Positions 50,940-61,014 are shown, counted from the stretch's first letter. The stretch: 64,000 nucleotides of DNA from an uncultured Lachnospiraceae bacterium (GCA_910577825.1 CAJTOK010000011.1:1-64000); one strand, 5' to 3'. Notes: generated from the sequence alone by a model not told the origin. Numbers and translations: made by a program.

Positions 50940-52367
50940 ATGTCAGGCTTGAAAGAAAGTAATAAAGCAGAGCCGGGATTGTTAAAGAAAGCCTTTGGAA
51001 GATGGTTCGGGCTGTTCCTTGTACTGGCATCTGCTTTGCTGTTTTATCTGGTTATAGTTAATTTAGATTCTATATTTGGATATATTTTATATGTGGCAGG
51101 AATAATTAAACCTGTTATTTATGGTGCTGTGATAGCATATATACTGAACCCGCTTATGAAAATATACCAGCGTATGTTTACAGCAATATATGCCAGCAGG
51201 GGAAAGCAGGTACCTGAGAAGAAAAAAGGCCTGGTTAACGGAATCACAATTACACTTGCACTTATTACAGGGATTTTTATAATTGTTGTGTTATTTATAC
51301 TGGTTATACCACAGATTATCACAACCATGGTTACTCTTGTGAATAACCTGCCAGAGCAGGTAGATGCTTATTATAAGGAACTTGTAGTTAAAATAGAGAA
51401 TAACCGCTTTATTGCAGATACACTGCAGGAAGTAGTTTTACAGGGGACAAAGTTCCTGGATGAAAAACTGACTACAGAAGTAATACCATGGATGCGCACG
51501 GAACTGCTGCCTAATTTAAATACATATGCCAGACAGTTTGCAAGTGGCGTAGCTGCATTCCTCAGTGTGCTTTACAATCTTTTTATCGGGCTTATAGTTG
51601 CAATTTACCTTTTAAGCAGCAAAAGGGTCTTTGCAGCACAGGCAAAAAAGCTGGTTTATGGACTGCTTAAGAAAAGGAATGCTGACCTTGTTATATATTA
51701 TTTAAGGATTTCCAATAATATGTTCAGCGGCTTTATATCAGGCAAAATAGTTGATTCCGCAATAATAGGCGTGATATGCTTTGTTGCAATGAGCATACTT
51801 AAACTTCCATATACAATGCTTGTAAGTGTAATAGTTGGTGTAACAAATATTATACCTGTATTCGGGCCATATATAGGGGCAGTACCAAGTACATTATTAA
51901 TACTTCTGGCTGACCCGAAGCAGGCACTTTATTTCCTGGTACTTGTTATAATAATCCAGCAGCTTGACGGCAATATTATAGGACCTGCAATCCTCGGTGA
52001 GTCAACAGGGCTTTCTGCATTCTGGGTACTTTTTTCAATACTGCTTTTTGGCGGTTTCTGGGGAATAATAGGAATGCTTGTGGGATGTCCGCTTTTTGCT
52101 GTTATTTACCGCATTATAAGGGATTTTATTTCAATGAAGCTGCGCCAGAAGGAACTTTCAGATAATACATGGGAATATATGGATTTAAAAAGCATAGAAG
52201 TATCAGAAGGCAGCATGGAATATGTAAAGTATACTAATGAGGAGTTAAACAGTAAAAAGAAAAAAGGCGGCAGTAAATTAAGGAAGGCAGTTATAAAGAT
52301 AAAGAAACCAGATAAAGGGAATGACAAGAAAGACACTGAAAAAAATAAAGATGGCAAGCTTGACTAA
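50940..52367 (+). CDS. AI-2E family transporter (PerM-like)
   Basis: 475 residues, about eight membrane helices. PVIYGAVIAYILNPLMKIYQ, LYNLFIGLIVAIYLL, KLPYTMLVSVIVGVTNIIPVFGPYIGAVPS and ILGESTGLSAFWVLFSILLFGGFWGIIGMLVGCPLFAV are family-typical. The C-terminus is a long Lys-rich cytosolic tail. Members are secondary transporters; the name comes from AI-2 export but substrates vary. Confidence 0.9.
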   Translation: MSGLKESNKAEPGLLKKAFGRWFGLFLVLASALLFYLVIVNLDSIFGYILYVAGIIKPVIYGAVIAYILNPLMKIYQRMFTAIYASRGKQVPEKKKGLVNGITITLALITGIFIIVVLFILVIPQIITTMVTLVNNLPEQVDAYYKELVVKIENNRFIADTLQEVVLQGTKFLDEKLTTEVIPWMRTELLPNLNTYARQFASGVAAFLSVLYNLFIGLIVAIYLLSSKRVFAAQAKKLVYGLLKKRNADLVIYYLRISNNMFSGFISGKIVDSAIIGVICFVAMSILKLPYTMLVSVIVGVTNIIPVFGPYIGAVPSTLLILLADPKQALYFLVLVIIIQQLDGNIIGPAILGESTGLSAFWVLFSILLFGGFWGIIGMLVGCPLFAVIYRIIRDFISMKLRQKELSDNTWEYMDLKSIEVSEGSMEYVKYTNEELNSKKKKGGSKLRKAVIKIKKPDKGNDKKDTEKNKDGKLD

Positions 52368-52434
52368 TTGAAGGCTTTACTTTATAATTAACCAGTTGTA
52401 TTATATACAGATATAACTGGTACTGGAGGAAGTT

Positions 52435-53313
52435 ATGGTTAAAAGTATGACGGGGTTTGGACGTTATGAAACAACAGGAAGCGGCTACAGGGCCAGTGTT
52501 GAGATAAAATCTGTAAACCACAGGTATTGTGATTTAAATATTAAACAGCCAAAGAAGTTTTCTGCATTTGAGAATGATATCAGGAATATTGTCAAACAGT
52601 ATGCCACACGTGGGAAGATAGATGTATTTATCAGTTATGAAGATTATTCTGAAAGTGCATTTGATGTAAGGTATAACCCTTCTGTTGCAAAAGGTTATAT
52701 GGAAGCAATAAAAAGGGCATCAGAGGAGTTTGGCATAGAAACATGTATAAATTCGTCAATGCTTGTGAAGTTTCCCGATGTAATTACCCTTGAAGAAGCC
52801 GGGAAAGATGCAGGTGAAGGGTTTAATATAATACAGGATGCTGTACACAAGGCATGTGTGCAGTTTGTGCAGACACGTGAAAGGGAGGGCATAGACCTGT
52901 ATAATGATATAAAAGCCAAACTTGCAGATATTAAGGAACTTACAAAGCAGATAGAAGAGCGTTCGCCACAGATAGTAGCAGAGTACCGCCAGAAGCTTGT
53001 GGAAAAGGTTGCAGAATTAACCAGCGGCACAAAGATTGATGAGGGGATACTTGCTACAGAAATTATTGTTTTTGCAGATAAAATATGTGTTGATGAGGAA
53101 ACAGTGCGCTTAAGAAGCCATATTGCCAATATGGAACACACCATGTCAGAAGACAGGCCTGTGGGGCGCAAGCTTGATTTTATTGCACAGGAGATGAACA
53201 GGGAGGCCAATACAATTCTTTCCAAAGCAAATGATGCCATGCTCTCAGGGCTGGCAGTTGATTTAAAGACTGGGATTGAAAAGATACGTGAGCAGATACA
53301 AAATATTGAATAG
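52435..53313 (+). CDS. yicC: YicC/YloC family endoribonuclease
   Basis: 292 residues, full length. MVKSMTGFGRYE opening, EIKSVNHRYCDLNIKQPKKF, and the C-terminal VGRKLDFIAQEMNREANTILSKA block define the family. These are RNA endonucleases involved in decay. First gene of the yicC-remA-gmk-rpoZ-lepB cluster; GGAGG precedes the ATG. Confidence 0.95.
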   Translation: MVKSMTGFGRYETTGSGYRASVEIKSVNHRYCDLNIKQPKKFSAFENDIRNIVKQYATRGKIDVFISYEDYSESAFDVRYNPSVAKGYMEAIKRASEEFGIETCINSSMLVKFPDVITLEEAGKDAGEGFNIIQDAVHKACVQFVQTREREGIDLYNDIKAKLADIKELTKQIEERSPQIVAEYRQKLVEKVAELTSGTKIDEGILATEIIVFADKICVDEETVRLRSHIANMEHTMSEDRPVGRKLDFIAQEMNREANTILSKANDAMLSGLAVDLKTGIEKIREQIQNIE

Positions 53314-53327
53314 GAAAGAGCAGGTAT

Positions 53328-53594
53328 ATGTTAGTAAATATTGGATATGGCAATGTAGTAAATATGGACAAAGTAGTAAGTATTATAAAAGCAGATGCAG
53401 CACCTATAAAACGCATGGTACAGGCAGCAAGGGATAATAACCTTGCCATTGATGCCACATGCGGGCGTAAAACTAAATGTGTGCTTGTTATGGAAAGCGG
53501 CCATATAGTGCTTTCTGCACTGCTTTCTGAAACTATAGAGAACAGGGCTTTGGGATTACATACAGCAGAAAGGGGTAATGAAGATGCCGGGTAA
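53328..53594 (+). CDS. remA: RemA/DUF370 extracellular matrix regulator
   Basis: 88 residues. MLVNIGYGNVVNMDKVVSIIKADAAPIKRMVQAAR and the conserved LAIDATCGRKTKCVL segment match RemA, a ring-forming DNA-binding protein. It overlaps gmk slightly. The usual yicC-remA-gmk-rpoZ order of Firmicutes is kept. Confidence 0.95.
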   Translation: MLVNIGYGNVVNMDKVVSIIKADAAPIKRMVQAARDNNLAIDATCGRKTKCVLVMESGHIVLSALLSETIENRALGLHTAERGNEDAG

Positions 53595-54207
53595 AGGAAT
53601 AATTGCAGTTATTTCAGGATTTTCAGGTGCAGGCAAAGGCACTGTTGTAAATGAGCTTGTCAATAAGTACGGGTATGCCGTTTCAATATCTGCAACAACA
53701 AGGCCGCCCAGGGAAGGGGAAGAAGAAGGGAAGAATTACTTTTTCAAGACAAAAGAAGAATTTAAACAGATGGTTAAAGAAGGCAGGTTTATGGAATATG
53801 CCAGATATGTAGATAATTATTATGGTACACCAAAGGATTATGTATACAGCCAGATAAATAATGGCAGGGACGTCCTTCTTGAAATAGAAATGCAGGGGGC
53901 AATGCAGGTTAAAAAGAATTTCCCTGATGTCACGCTGGTATTTATCACACCCCCGCATGTTGCAGAACTTAAAAGGCGTCTTTTAAAACGTGGCACTGAA
54001 ACAGAAGATATTATTAATAAAAGGATTGCCAGGGCAGCCGAGGAATGCAGTTATATGAAAGATTATGATTATATTATTGTAAATGATGGTTTAGAGGAAT
54101 GTGTGGAACAGGTGCACTGCCTCCTTACAGCACTCCATTTTACAAAAAATAACCAGCAGCAGCTTATAGAGGATATAAGCAGGGATTTTAAAGGATATAA
54201 TGGTTAA
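53584..54207 (+). CDS. gmk: Guanylate kinase
   Basis: 207 residues from ATG 53584 (or 53578). Phosphorylates GMP to GDP. P-loop GFSGAGKGT; GMP-binding SISATTRPPREGE and GRFMEYARYVDNYYGTP; lid RLLKRGTETEDII. AAAGGGG lies upstream of ATG 53578/53584, inside remA. Confidence 0.95.
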   Translation: MPGKGIIAVISGFSGAGKGTVVNELVNKYGYAVSISATTRPPREGEEEGKNYFFKTKEEFKQMVKEGRFMEYARYVDNYYGTPKDYVYSQINNGRDVLLEIEMQGAMQVKKNFPDVTLVFITPPHVAELKRRLLKRGTETEDIINKRIARAAEECSYMKDYDYIIVNDGLEECVEQVHCLLTALHFTKNNQQQLIEDISRDFKGYNG

Positions 54208-54266
54208 TGGAATAACAAATATATTTCTGGATATTAATTTATTATTAACTGAAAGGAGAAATTTTT

Positions 54267-54782
54267 ATGTTACATCCATCATACACAGATTTAATGAAGT
54301 TAGTTAATAGTGAGGTTGAATCAGGCGAAGCCCCTGTTGTAAACAGCCGGTATTCCATAGTGCTTGCTACTTCAAAAAGGGCACGCCAGATTATAGACGG
54401 CGCAGAGTCATATGTAACACCAAAGTGCCCTAAACCCCTGTCTATTGCTATTGATGAACTTAATAATTCCAAAATCCGTATTTTAAGTGAAGAGGAAGCG
54501 GCAGAAGCAGAAGCAAGAAAAGCCGCAGAAGCTGCTGCAAAGGCAGCTGCAGGGGAAGATGAAACGGCAGAAACAGCCCCTGGGGCATTATTTGTGGAAA
54601 GGGAAGATAAAGAGGGTTTTGTATGTACAATATGCGGCTATATATATGAAGGCAGCACGCTTCCAGAAGGCTTTATATGCCCTGTATGCAGGAACGGGGA
54701 GGAAATACAGGAAGATGCCAGTGAAGAAGAGATGGCAGATACAGTTACAGCAACGTCTGAAACAGTAATGGCAGAAGATTAA
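54267..54782 (+). CDS. rpoZ: RNA polymerase omega subunit fused to a rubredoxin-like domain
   Basis: 171 residues, about twice the normal omega length. Residues 1-74 are omega: MLHPSYTDLMKLVN, VVNSRYSIVLATSKRARQI, PLSIAIDELNNSKIRIL. An Ala/Glu-rich helical linker (75-112) follows. Residues ~116-145 read GFVCTICGYIYEGSTLPEGF and ICPVC, with Cys120, Cys123, Cys138 and Cys141, the CxxC-x14-CxxC iron site of rubredoxins and of rubrerythrin C-termini. An acidic tail ends the protein. The frame is single and uninterrupted and lies in the usual gmk-rpoZ place. An iron centre on RNA polymerase, possibly redox- or iron-sensing, is inference. Confidence 0.88.
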   Translation: MLHPSYTDLMKLVNSEVESGEAPVVNSRYSIVLATSKRARQIIDGAESYVTPKCPKPLSIAIDELNNSKIRILSEEEAAEAEARKAAEAAAKAAAGEDETAETAPGALFVEREDKEGFVCTICGYIYEGSTLPEGFICPVCRNGEEIQEDASEEEMADTVTATSETVMAED

Positions 54783-54808
54783 TTGTTATTTATAGGTGGT
54801 ATTGCATA

Positions 54809-55465
54809 ATGGAAAATGAATTTGGTAATGTAGAAAATAAACATGATGGCATGCAGGATACAAAAGACAGCTATACAGAAGAAAACGGGCAGGTTAATGC
54901 AGAAAGCAGCAGGGAGGAAGAACTGCCTGCTGGCAGGAAACTGCGCAACAGCATAATTGAACTCTGCATTTATGTTGCAATAATTGTTATATGTGTTGCG
55001 TTTGTGCCCAAATATGTGCTGCAAAGGACTATAGTTGACGGAAAATCAATGATGAATACATTAAAGAATGGTGAAAACCTTCTTGTTGAAAAGGTTTCAT
55101 ACCACTTTACAGACCCAGACAGGTTTGATGTAATAGTATTCTACCCGCATGGACGCGACAGCAGTGACTATTATATAAAAAGGGTAATAGGCCTGCCGGG
55201 TGAAACTGTACAGATTAAGGGCGAGGACATATACATAAATGGCGAAAAACTTGAAGAAAACTTTGGGAAAGACCCTATTATGGATGCAGGCATGGCAGAA
55301 GAGCCAGTAAAGCTTGCAGATGATGAATTTTTTGTACTTGGTGATAACCGTACTGTAAGCGAGGACAGCAGGTTTGAAGCAGTAGGGCCCGTTAAACGTG
55401 AAAATATAGAAGGCAGGGCGGTTCTAAGGATATATCCGTTGTCAGAGTTCGGGACATTTGATTAA
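54809..55465 (+). CDS. lepB: Signal peptidase I
   Basis: 218 residues. An acidic N-terminal tail (~50 residues) precedes one membrane helix (IELCIYVAIIVICVAFV). Catalytic Ser in VDGKSMMNTL and Lys in YYIKRVIGLPGETV; GDNRTVSEDSR is box E. Cleaves secretory signal peptides on the outer membrane face. Confidence 0.92.
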   Translation: MENEFGNVENKHDGMQDTKDSYTEENGQVNAESSREEELPAGRKLRNSIIELCIYVAIIVICVAFVPKYVLQRTIVDGKSMMNTLKNGENLLVEKVSYHFTDPDRFDVIVFYPHGRDSSDYYIKRVIGLPGETVQIKGEDIYINGEKLEENFGKDPIMDAGMAEEPVKLADDEFFVLGDNRTVSEDSRFEAVGPVKRENIEGRAVLRIYPLSEFGTFD

Positions 55466-55483
55466 CAGGGATTGGAGGCAGTT

Positions 55484-56476
55484 ATGAAAGATTTAAAACG
55501 TGAAATAACGCTTATGGCAGGAATTATAATTATGGCGGCCATAGCGGTTACTGCACTGGGAGTAAATAAAATAAGCAGCAGCCTGAACGTTTCAAGCGCT
55601 GCTGAAACAGTGAAAAAGGAAGAAAAGCCTGTATTTTCACAGACAACTGCTTCCCTTAAGGCAGGCAGCAGATTCCAGTTCGGGATAACAGGGGATGAAA
55701 AGGACATTACATGGTCTGTATCTGATAAAAAGTATGCAGTAATCAGCCAGAAAGGCATACTGCATGGGAAAAGGGCAGGAAAAGTTACTGTTTATGCAAA
55801 AAGTGCCAGCAATATAATTTCATATGATGTTGATATTGAAGGCAAAAAAAAGGTTGCAATAGACGCAGGCCACCAGCTGCATTCCGACAGCTCTACAGAA
55901 CCTGCCGGGCCTGGTTCTTCTACTAAGAAAGCCAAGATAACAGGGGGTGCATCAGGGGTTGCAACAGGCGTGCCTGAATACCAGCTTACCCTTGATATTG
56001 CCAAAAAGCTGCGCAAGGAACTTACCAGCAGGGGATATGAAGTTTACATGGTACGTACAAAGAATAATGTAAACATAAGCAATAAGAAAAGGGCATTAAA
56101 AGTTAATAAAAGCGGTTCTGATATTTATATACGCCTCCATGCTGACAGTTCCACATCTTCTTCAGCAAAGGGTGCAAGTGCTCTATACCCTTCAACATCA
56201 AACAAATACCTTTCAAAGAAACTTAGCAAAAAGTCACTTAAACTTTCACAGGCAGTAATTGGAAGTTACTGTGATGCAACAGGATTAAATAACAGGGGAT
56301 GTATTGTAAGGGACGACCTTACAGGGACTAACTGGAGCAAGATACCTGTAACACTTATTGAAATGGGATTTATGAGCAACAGCGCAGAAGACAGGAAAAT
56401 GCAGAAGAAATCATTCCAGAATAAGATGGCAAAAGGAATGGCAGATGGTATAGATGAATATTTTGGTGATGAATAA
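55484..56476 (+). CDS. N-acetylmuramoyl-L-alanine amidase (Amidase_3) with Ig-like segment
   Basis: 330 residues. ATG 55484 follows TTGGAGG. Signal anchor near the N-terminus, a Big_2-like stretch (ASLKAGSRFQFGITGDE ... WSVSDKKYAVISQKG), then Amidase_3: VAIDAGHQLHSDS with the first Zn His, the loop YIRLHADSS with the second His, and IPVTLIEMGFMSNSAED with the catalytic Glu. Cleaves the glycan-peptide bond of peptidoglycan during wall turnover. Confidence 0.9.
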   Translation: MKDLKREITLMAGIIIMAAIAVTALGVNKISSSLNVSSAAETVKKEEKPVFSQTTASLKAGSRFQFGITGDEKDITWSVSDKKYAVISQKGILHGKRAGKVTVYAKSASNIISYDVDIEGKKKVAIDAGHQLHSDSSTEPAGPGSSTKKAKITGGASGVATGVPEYQLTLDIAKKLRKELTSRGYEVYMVRTKNNVNISNKKRALKVNKSGSDIYIRLHADSSTSSSAKGASALYPSTSNKYLSKKLSKKSLKLSQAVIGSYCDATGLNNRGCIVRDDLTGTNWSKIPVTLIEMGFMSNSAEDRKMQKKSFQNKMAKGMADGIDEYFGDE

Positions 56477-56584
56477 ATTTGTAGTAATATCTTGAAATGT
56501 TATGTGCTTGGGAGTAAAATATATATAAAGAATATTATATTTAGAAACAGTGTTTTGGGCGTATACGTCAGATAGGAGCAGCAA

Positions 56585-56869
56585 ATGGAAGGTTTAACAA
56601 ATATGATGGAGGAAACTGTTCTAACAAAGATAGACCAGTTATGGCAGACAACTGATTACTGTAAATGCAGCCAGTGCAAAATTGATATTGCTGCATTTGC
56701 ACTTAACAGGCTTCCTCCAAGGTATGTACATTCACTGGCAGGGGAGCTTATACATAAGTTTGACGCATCTACAATACAGATGGATGCTGAAATTACAGCA
56801 TGTGTATATAATGCTATTGTACGTATTGGGGAAGACCCGAACCATGATTCTCAAAAAGTTAGTTATTAG
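56585..56869 (+). CDS. comFB: ComFB-family protein
   Basis: 94 residues. KIDQLWQTTDYCKCSQCKIDIAAFALNRLPPRYV is the ComFB signature with CxxC-like cysteines. Small Zn-binding proteins of this family were named from a competence operon and in other bacteria bind c-di-nucleotides. GATAGGAG before the ATG. Confidence 0.88.
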   Translation: MEGLTNMMEETVLTKIDQLWQTTDYCKCSQCKIDIAAFALNRLPPRYVHSLAGELIHKFDASTIQMDAEITACVYNAIVRIGEDPNHDSQKVSY

Positions 56870-56886
56870 GACTGCTATTATTAAAG

Positions 56887-56930
56887 AAAACGGGGAAAGA
56901 ATACCAGAGGTATTTTATCCCCGTTTTGTT
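56887..56930 (+). terminator. Terminator after comFB
   Basis: AAAACGGGG (56887-56895) pairs with CCCCGTTTT (56919-56927). Confidence 0.75.
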
Positions 56931-57041
56931 AATATATACAAATATTTAAATATTACTTAAAAAATTACCTAAAAAGTTGACAAACAGAGTAAATTAAGCT
57001 AAACTATCTTTAGCAGATATTTACAAGGAGGAGTTAAAGGG

Positions 57042-58754
57042 ATGTATAATGAAGTTTATAATGAATGGTGCAGCAATACATATTTTGATGAAGCTACACG
57101 TGGGGAACTTAAAGGACTTGCTGGCAATGATGAGGAGATAAGGGACAGGTTTTACAGGAAGCTTGAATTTGGGACTGGTGGTTTAAGGGGTGTTATTGGT
57201 GCAGGTACAAACCGTATGAATATATACACGGTACGCCAGGCTACACAGGGGCTTGCAGACTATATTATTTCACAGCATGGCGGGGATAAAGGTGTTGCAA
57301 TAGCATATGATTCACGTATAATGTCACCTGAATTTTCAAGGGAGGCAGCACTCTGCCTTAATGCAAACGGCATTAAAACATACCGCTTTGAATCATTAAG
57401 GCCTACACCTGAACTTTCATTTGCAGTAAGGAAGCTCAGGTGCATTGCAGGCATTGTTATTACAGCAAGCCACAACCCAAGGGAATATAACGGGTATAAA
57501 GTATACTGGGAGGACGGGGCACAGATTACACCTCCGCACGATAAAAATATTATGAAGTGCATTGCAGAGGTAAATTCCTGGGAACAGGTTAAAACCATGG
57601 ATGAAGAGGATGCCAGGGCTAAAGGGCTTTATAATACAATAGGTGCAGAAATTGATGACGCATATATGGAAGAACTTAAAAAGCAGAGCATACATCCTGA
57701 AATAACAGGCCAGGCGGCAGACAGCATAAAGATTGTATACACACCTTTACATGGAACAGGCAATATCCCTGTAAGAAGGGTGCTTAAGGAACTTGGGTTT
57801 ACCAATGTGCAGGTTGTCAAGGAGCAGGAAGCACCAGACGGGACATTCCCTACAGTTGCATATCCTAACCCGGAGGATGCAAAGGCATGGGAGCTTGCAC
57901 TTAAGCTTGCAAAGGAAACAGATGCAGATATTATACTTGCAACCGACCCTGATGCAGACAGGCTGGGAGTTTATGCAAAGGATACAAAAACAGGCAGGTA
58001 TGTAAGTTTTACAGGAAATATGTCAGGCATGTTAATCGCTGAATATATATTAAGGGAGCGTACTAAGACAGGCACACTTCCAGAAAACCCTGCACTTGTG
58101 GAAACCATTGTTACTACTGATATGGCAAAAGCTGTTGCGGCATCATATGGTGTAAAACTGGTTGAGGTGCTTACAGGGTTTAAATATATTGGTGAACAGA
58201 TTAAACTTTTTGAAGAAAATAATTCTTATAATTATGTATTCGGGCTTGAAGAAAGTTATGGATGCCTTGCAGGCACTTATGCAAGGGATAAAGACGCATG
58301 TGTAGCAGTTATGCTGTTATGTGAAGCAGCAGCTTTCTATAAAACACAGAATAAGACATTGTGGGATGCAATGCTTGAAATATATGAAAAATATGGTTAT
58401 TATAAAGAAGGGCTTGCAACGCTTACACTTAAAGGCGAAAAAGGTGCAGAAGAAATAAAAGGCATGATGGAGAAAATGCGCAGCAAAATGCCAGAATCAA
58501 TAGGGGAGTATAAGGTACTTGCAATGCGTGATTACCTGGAAGGGACAAGGAAAACCGCAGACGGGAAAGAAAGTGCAGCAGGGCTTCCAAAGTCCAATGT
58601 AATATATTTTGAACTTTCTAATGGTGCATGGTGCTGTGTGCGCCCGTCAGGAACTGAACCTAAGATTAAATATTACTATGGCGTCAAGGGCAGTTCTTTA
58701 GAAGATGCAGATTTTAAGCTTGAAGGTCTTAAAAAAGCTCTTATGGAGCAGTAA
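57042..58754 (+). CDS. pgm: Phosphoglucomutase/phosphomannomutase
   Basis: 570 residues. FGTGGLRGVIGAGTNRMN, active-site phosphoserine loop GIVITASHNPREYNGYKVY, metal loop DPDADRLGVY, sugar-binding GLEESYG, phosphate site RPSGTEPKIK. Interconverts glucose-1- and glucose-6-phosphate. AAGGAGG lies upstream of the ATG. It precedes the alpha-galactosidase by 13 bases and could feed its product into glycolysis. Confidence 0.95.
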   Translation: MYNEVYNEWCSNTYFDEATRGELKGLAGNDEEIRDRFYRKLEFGTGGLRGVIGAGTNRMNIYTVRQATQGLADYIISQHGGDKGVAIAYDSRIMSPEFSREAALCLNANGIKTYRFESLRPTPELSFAVRKLRCIAGIVITASHNPREYNGYKVYWEDGAQITPPHDKNIMKCIAEVNSWEQVKTMDEEDARAKGLYNTIGAEIDDAYMEELKKQSIHPEITGQAADSIKIVYTPLHGTGNIPVRRVLKELGFTNVQVVKEQEAPDGTFPTVAYPNPEDAKAWELALKLAKETDADIILATDPDADRLGVYAKDTKTGRYVSFTGNMSGMLIAEYILRERTKTGTLPENPALVETIVTTDMAKAVAASYGVKLVEVLTGFKYIGEQIKLFEENNSYNYVFGLEESYGCLAGTYARDKDACVAVMLLCEAAAFYKTQNKTLWDAMLEIYEKYGYYKEGLATLTLKGEKGAEEIKGMMEKMRSKMPESIGEYKVLAMRDYLEGTRKTADGKESAAGLPKSNVIYFELSNGAWCCVRPSGTEPKIKYYYGVKGSSLEDADFKLEGLKKALMEQ

Positions 58755-58767
58755 AAGGAGATAATCA

Positions 58768-60942
58768 ATGGTTATTTATGATAGCAGTAAAAGGGTTTTT
58801 AAACTTGATACAGAGAATACAAGTTATGTAATGGGTGTAACTGAAGAAGGATACCTGGGCAATATTTATTATGGAAAGAAAGCAGACACAACAGACCTTA
58901 TGTATGCAATGCGCATAGATGAGCATCCGTTTACACCATCAAAACTGCCAGGTGAAAAAATTGGTTTTATGGACAGGTTTCCTATGGAATATCCATTTGG
59001 CGGGACTGGTGATTTCCGTGGGAACTGTATAAATATAAGAAACCATAAAGGCCAGGATGGGCTTGAACTTAAAGTTAAATCACACAGCATCTATACAGGC
59101 AAAAGAAAAATTAATGGAATGCCTTCTGCAAGGGGTGAGGGCACTATGTCACTTGATATTGTGCTTTCAGATGAAGCTGCTGGTGCAGAGGTGGTTTTAA
59201 CTTATACTGTTTATGAAGAATGTGATATAATTACACGGAGTGCCAGGGCAGTTAATATATCAGATAAAGAATTTTATATAACAAGGGCACTGTCTGCATG
59301 TTTAAACCTTGAAACAGATGTTACTGGCATATTGTCACTTCATGGCTCATGGGCAAGGGAACGCCATATACAGAGAAGCAGGATAAATTATGGCAGCTAT
59401 GTTATTGAATCATTAAGGGGTGAGCCAGGACACCAGGACCATCCGTTTATTGCACTGGTTTCAGAAAACTGTAATAATGAAACAGGTGATGTATATGCAA
59501 TGAACCTTGTTTATTCAGGCAATTTTATTGCAAGGGTACAGAAAGACCAGTTTGATAAGATAAGGGCAAGTATTGGCATTAACCCGGAACATTTCTGCTG
59601 GAAGCTTGAAGGCGGGCAGGAATTTGAAATGCCGGAAGTTATAATACAGTATACATGCAAAGGCATTAATGGCATGACTAATAATTTCCATGACTTTTTC
59701 CGTAAATATATACTGCCTGCAAAATGGGTGGACGCAGAGCGCCCGGTACTTATTAATAACTGGGAAGCAACTTATTTTGATTTTGATGATGACAAACTTG
59801 TCCAGATTGCAGAAGAAGCCTCAAAGACTGGAATAGAAATGCTTGTTATGGATGATGGCTGGTTTGGCCACAGGAATGCTGATAACAGCAGCCTTGGCGA
59901 CTGGCATGTCAATGAAGAAAAGATTAAAGGCGGGCTTAAAAAGCTTGTGGACAGGGTAAATGCACTTGGAATGAAGTTTGGCATATGGTTTGAGCCTGAA
60001 ATGATTTCACCAGATTCAGATTTATACAGAAAACACCCTGAATGGGCACTTGCACTTGACGGCAGGGAGCCAGGGCTGTGCAGGACGCAGTATGTACTTG
60101 ATTTTTCAAGGCATGAAGTTGTTGATTATATATATGGCAGGCTGTATGAAATACTTAAATCAGCCAATATTGAATATGTAAAATGGGATATGAACAGGCC
60201 GTTAGCAGAAGCAGCAAGCCTTTCACTGCCAGCAGACAGGCAGGGCGAAGTATTGCACAGGCATGTACTCGCACTTTATGAATTACAGGAAAGGCTTGTA
60301 ACTGACTTCCCGGACCTTCTTCTTGAGAACTGTTCAGGAGGCGGTGCAAGGTTTGACGCAGGCATGTTATATTACAGCCCGCAGATATGGTGTTCTGATA
60401 ATGCAGACCCGGTTGAAAGGCTTATGATACAGGAAGGCACACATTTAATTTACCCGCTTTCAACTACGGGCACACATGTAGCAGACTGCCCTAACCATGT
60501 AAATGGCAGGGTAACACCATTTGATACACGTGCAGATGTTGCATTGACAGGAACATTCGGGTATGAACTTGATGTAACACGCATTGCAGAAGAAGAAAGA
60601 AAACTTATACCAGCCCAGATTGAAAAATATAAAAAATACAGGCATCTTGTACAGACAGGTGATTATTACAGGATTGCATCATTCAGGGAAAATGGCAGGT
60701 ACGACAGCTATATGGTTGTATCAAAAGATAAAGGCAGCGCTGTGCTTATATATGTACAGGTTGTCACAGATTCAAATGTACTAGCCAAAAAGCTTAAATT
60801 ATACGGGCTTGCACCAGATAAGAAATACAATATTGATGGTGTGGAATACCTTGGAAGCACACTGATGAATGTAGGATATATAATGAAACCATTAAGGGGC
60901 GATTTCCAGTCTGTAGTGGTAGAAATAAACCCGGCAGGATAA
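58768..60942 (+). CDS. Alpha-galactosidase, GH36
   Basis: 724 residues, the standard GH36 size. N-terminal beta-sandwich, catalytic barrel with MLVMDDGWFGHR and the nucleophile Asp in EYVKWDMNRP, the acid/base Asp in IWCSDNADPVERL, and C-terminal beta domain. Hydrolyses alpha-1,6-galactosides (raffinose, melibiose). No signal peptide, so cytosolic; sugars must be imported by a transporter not in the window. AAAAGGAG before the ATG. Confidence 0.95.
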   Translation: MVIYDSSKRVFKLDTENTSYVMGVTEEGYLGNIYYGKKADTTDLMYAMRIDEHPFTPSKLPGEKIGFMDRFPMEYPFGGTGDFRGNCINIRNHKGQDGLELKVKSHSIYTGKRKINGMPSARGEGTMSLDIVLSDEAAGAEVVLTYTVYEECDIITRSARAVNISDKEFYITRALSACLNLETDVTGILSLHGSWARERHIQRSRINYGSYVIESLRGEPGHQDHPFIALVSENCNNETGDVYAMNLVYSGNFIARVQKDQFDKIRASIGINPEHFCWKLEGGQEFEMPEVIIQYTCKGINGMTNNFHDFFRKYILPAKWVDAERPVLINNWEATYFDFDDDKLVQIAEEASKTGIEMLVMDDGWFGHRNADNSSLGDWHVNEEKIKGGLKKLVDRVNALGMKFGIWFEPEMISPDSDLYRKHPEWALALDGREPGLCRTQYVLDFSRHEVVDYIYGRLYEILKSANIEYVKWDMNRPLAEAASLSLPADRQGEVLHRHVLALYELQERLVTDFPDLLLENCSGGGARFDAGMLYYSPQIWCSDNADPVERLMIQEGTHLIYPLSTTGTHVADCPNHVNGRVTPFDTRADVALTGTFGYELDVTRIAEEERKLIPAQIEKYKKYRHLVQTGDYYRIASFRENGRYDSYMVVSKDKGSAVLIYVQVVTDSNVLAKKLKLYGLAPDKKYNIDGVEYLGSTLMNVGYIMKPLRGDFQSVVVEINPAG

Positions 60943-60968
60943 TTTTTACTTTTATATTTACAATTTAC

Positions 60969-61009
60969 AGATGGCATGTACTGGTTTTAACAGCCAGTAC
61001 ATGCCATCT
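60969..61009. terminator. Strong bidirectional terminator
   Basis: AGATGGCATGTACTGG (60969-60984) and CCAGTACATGCCATCT (60994-61009), 16-base perfect arms with a 9-base loop, between converging genes. Confidence 0.85.
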
Positions 61010-61014
61010 GGTTA

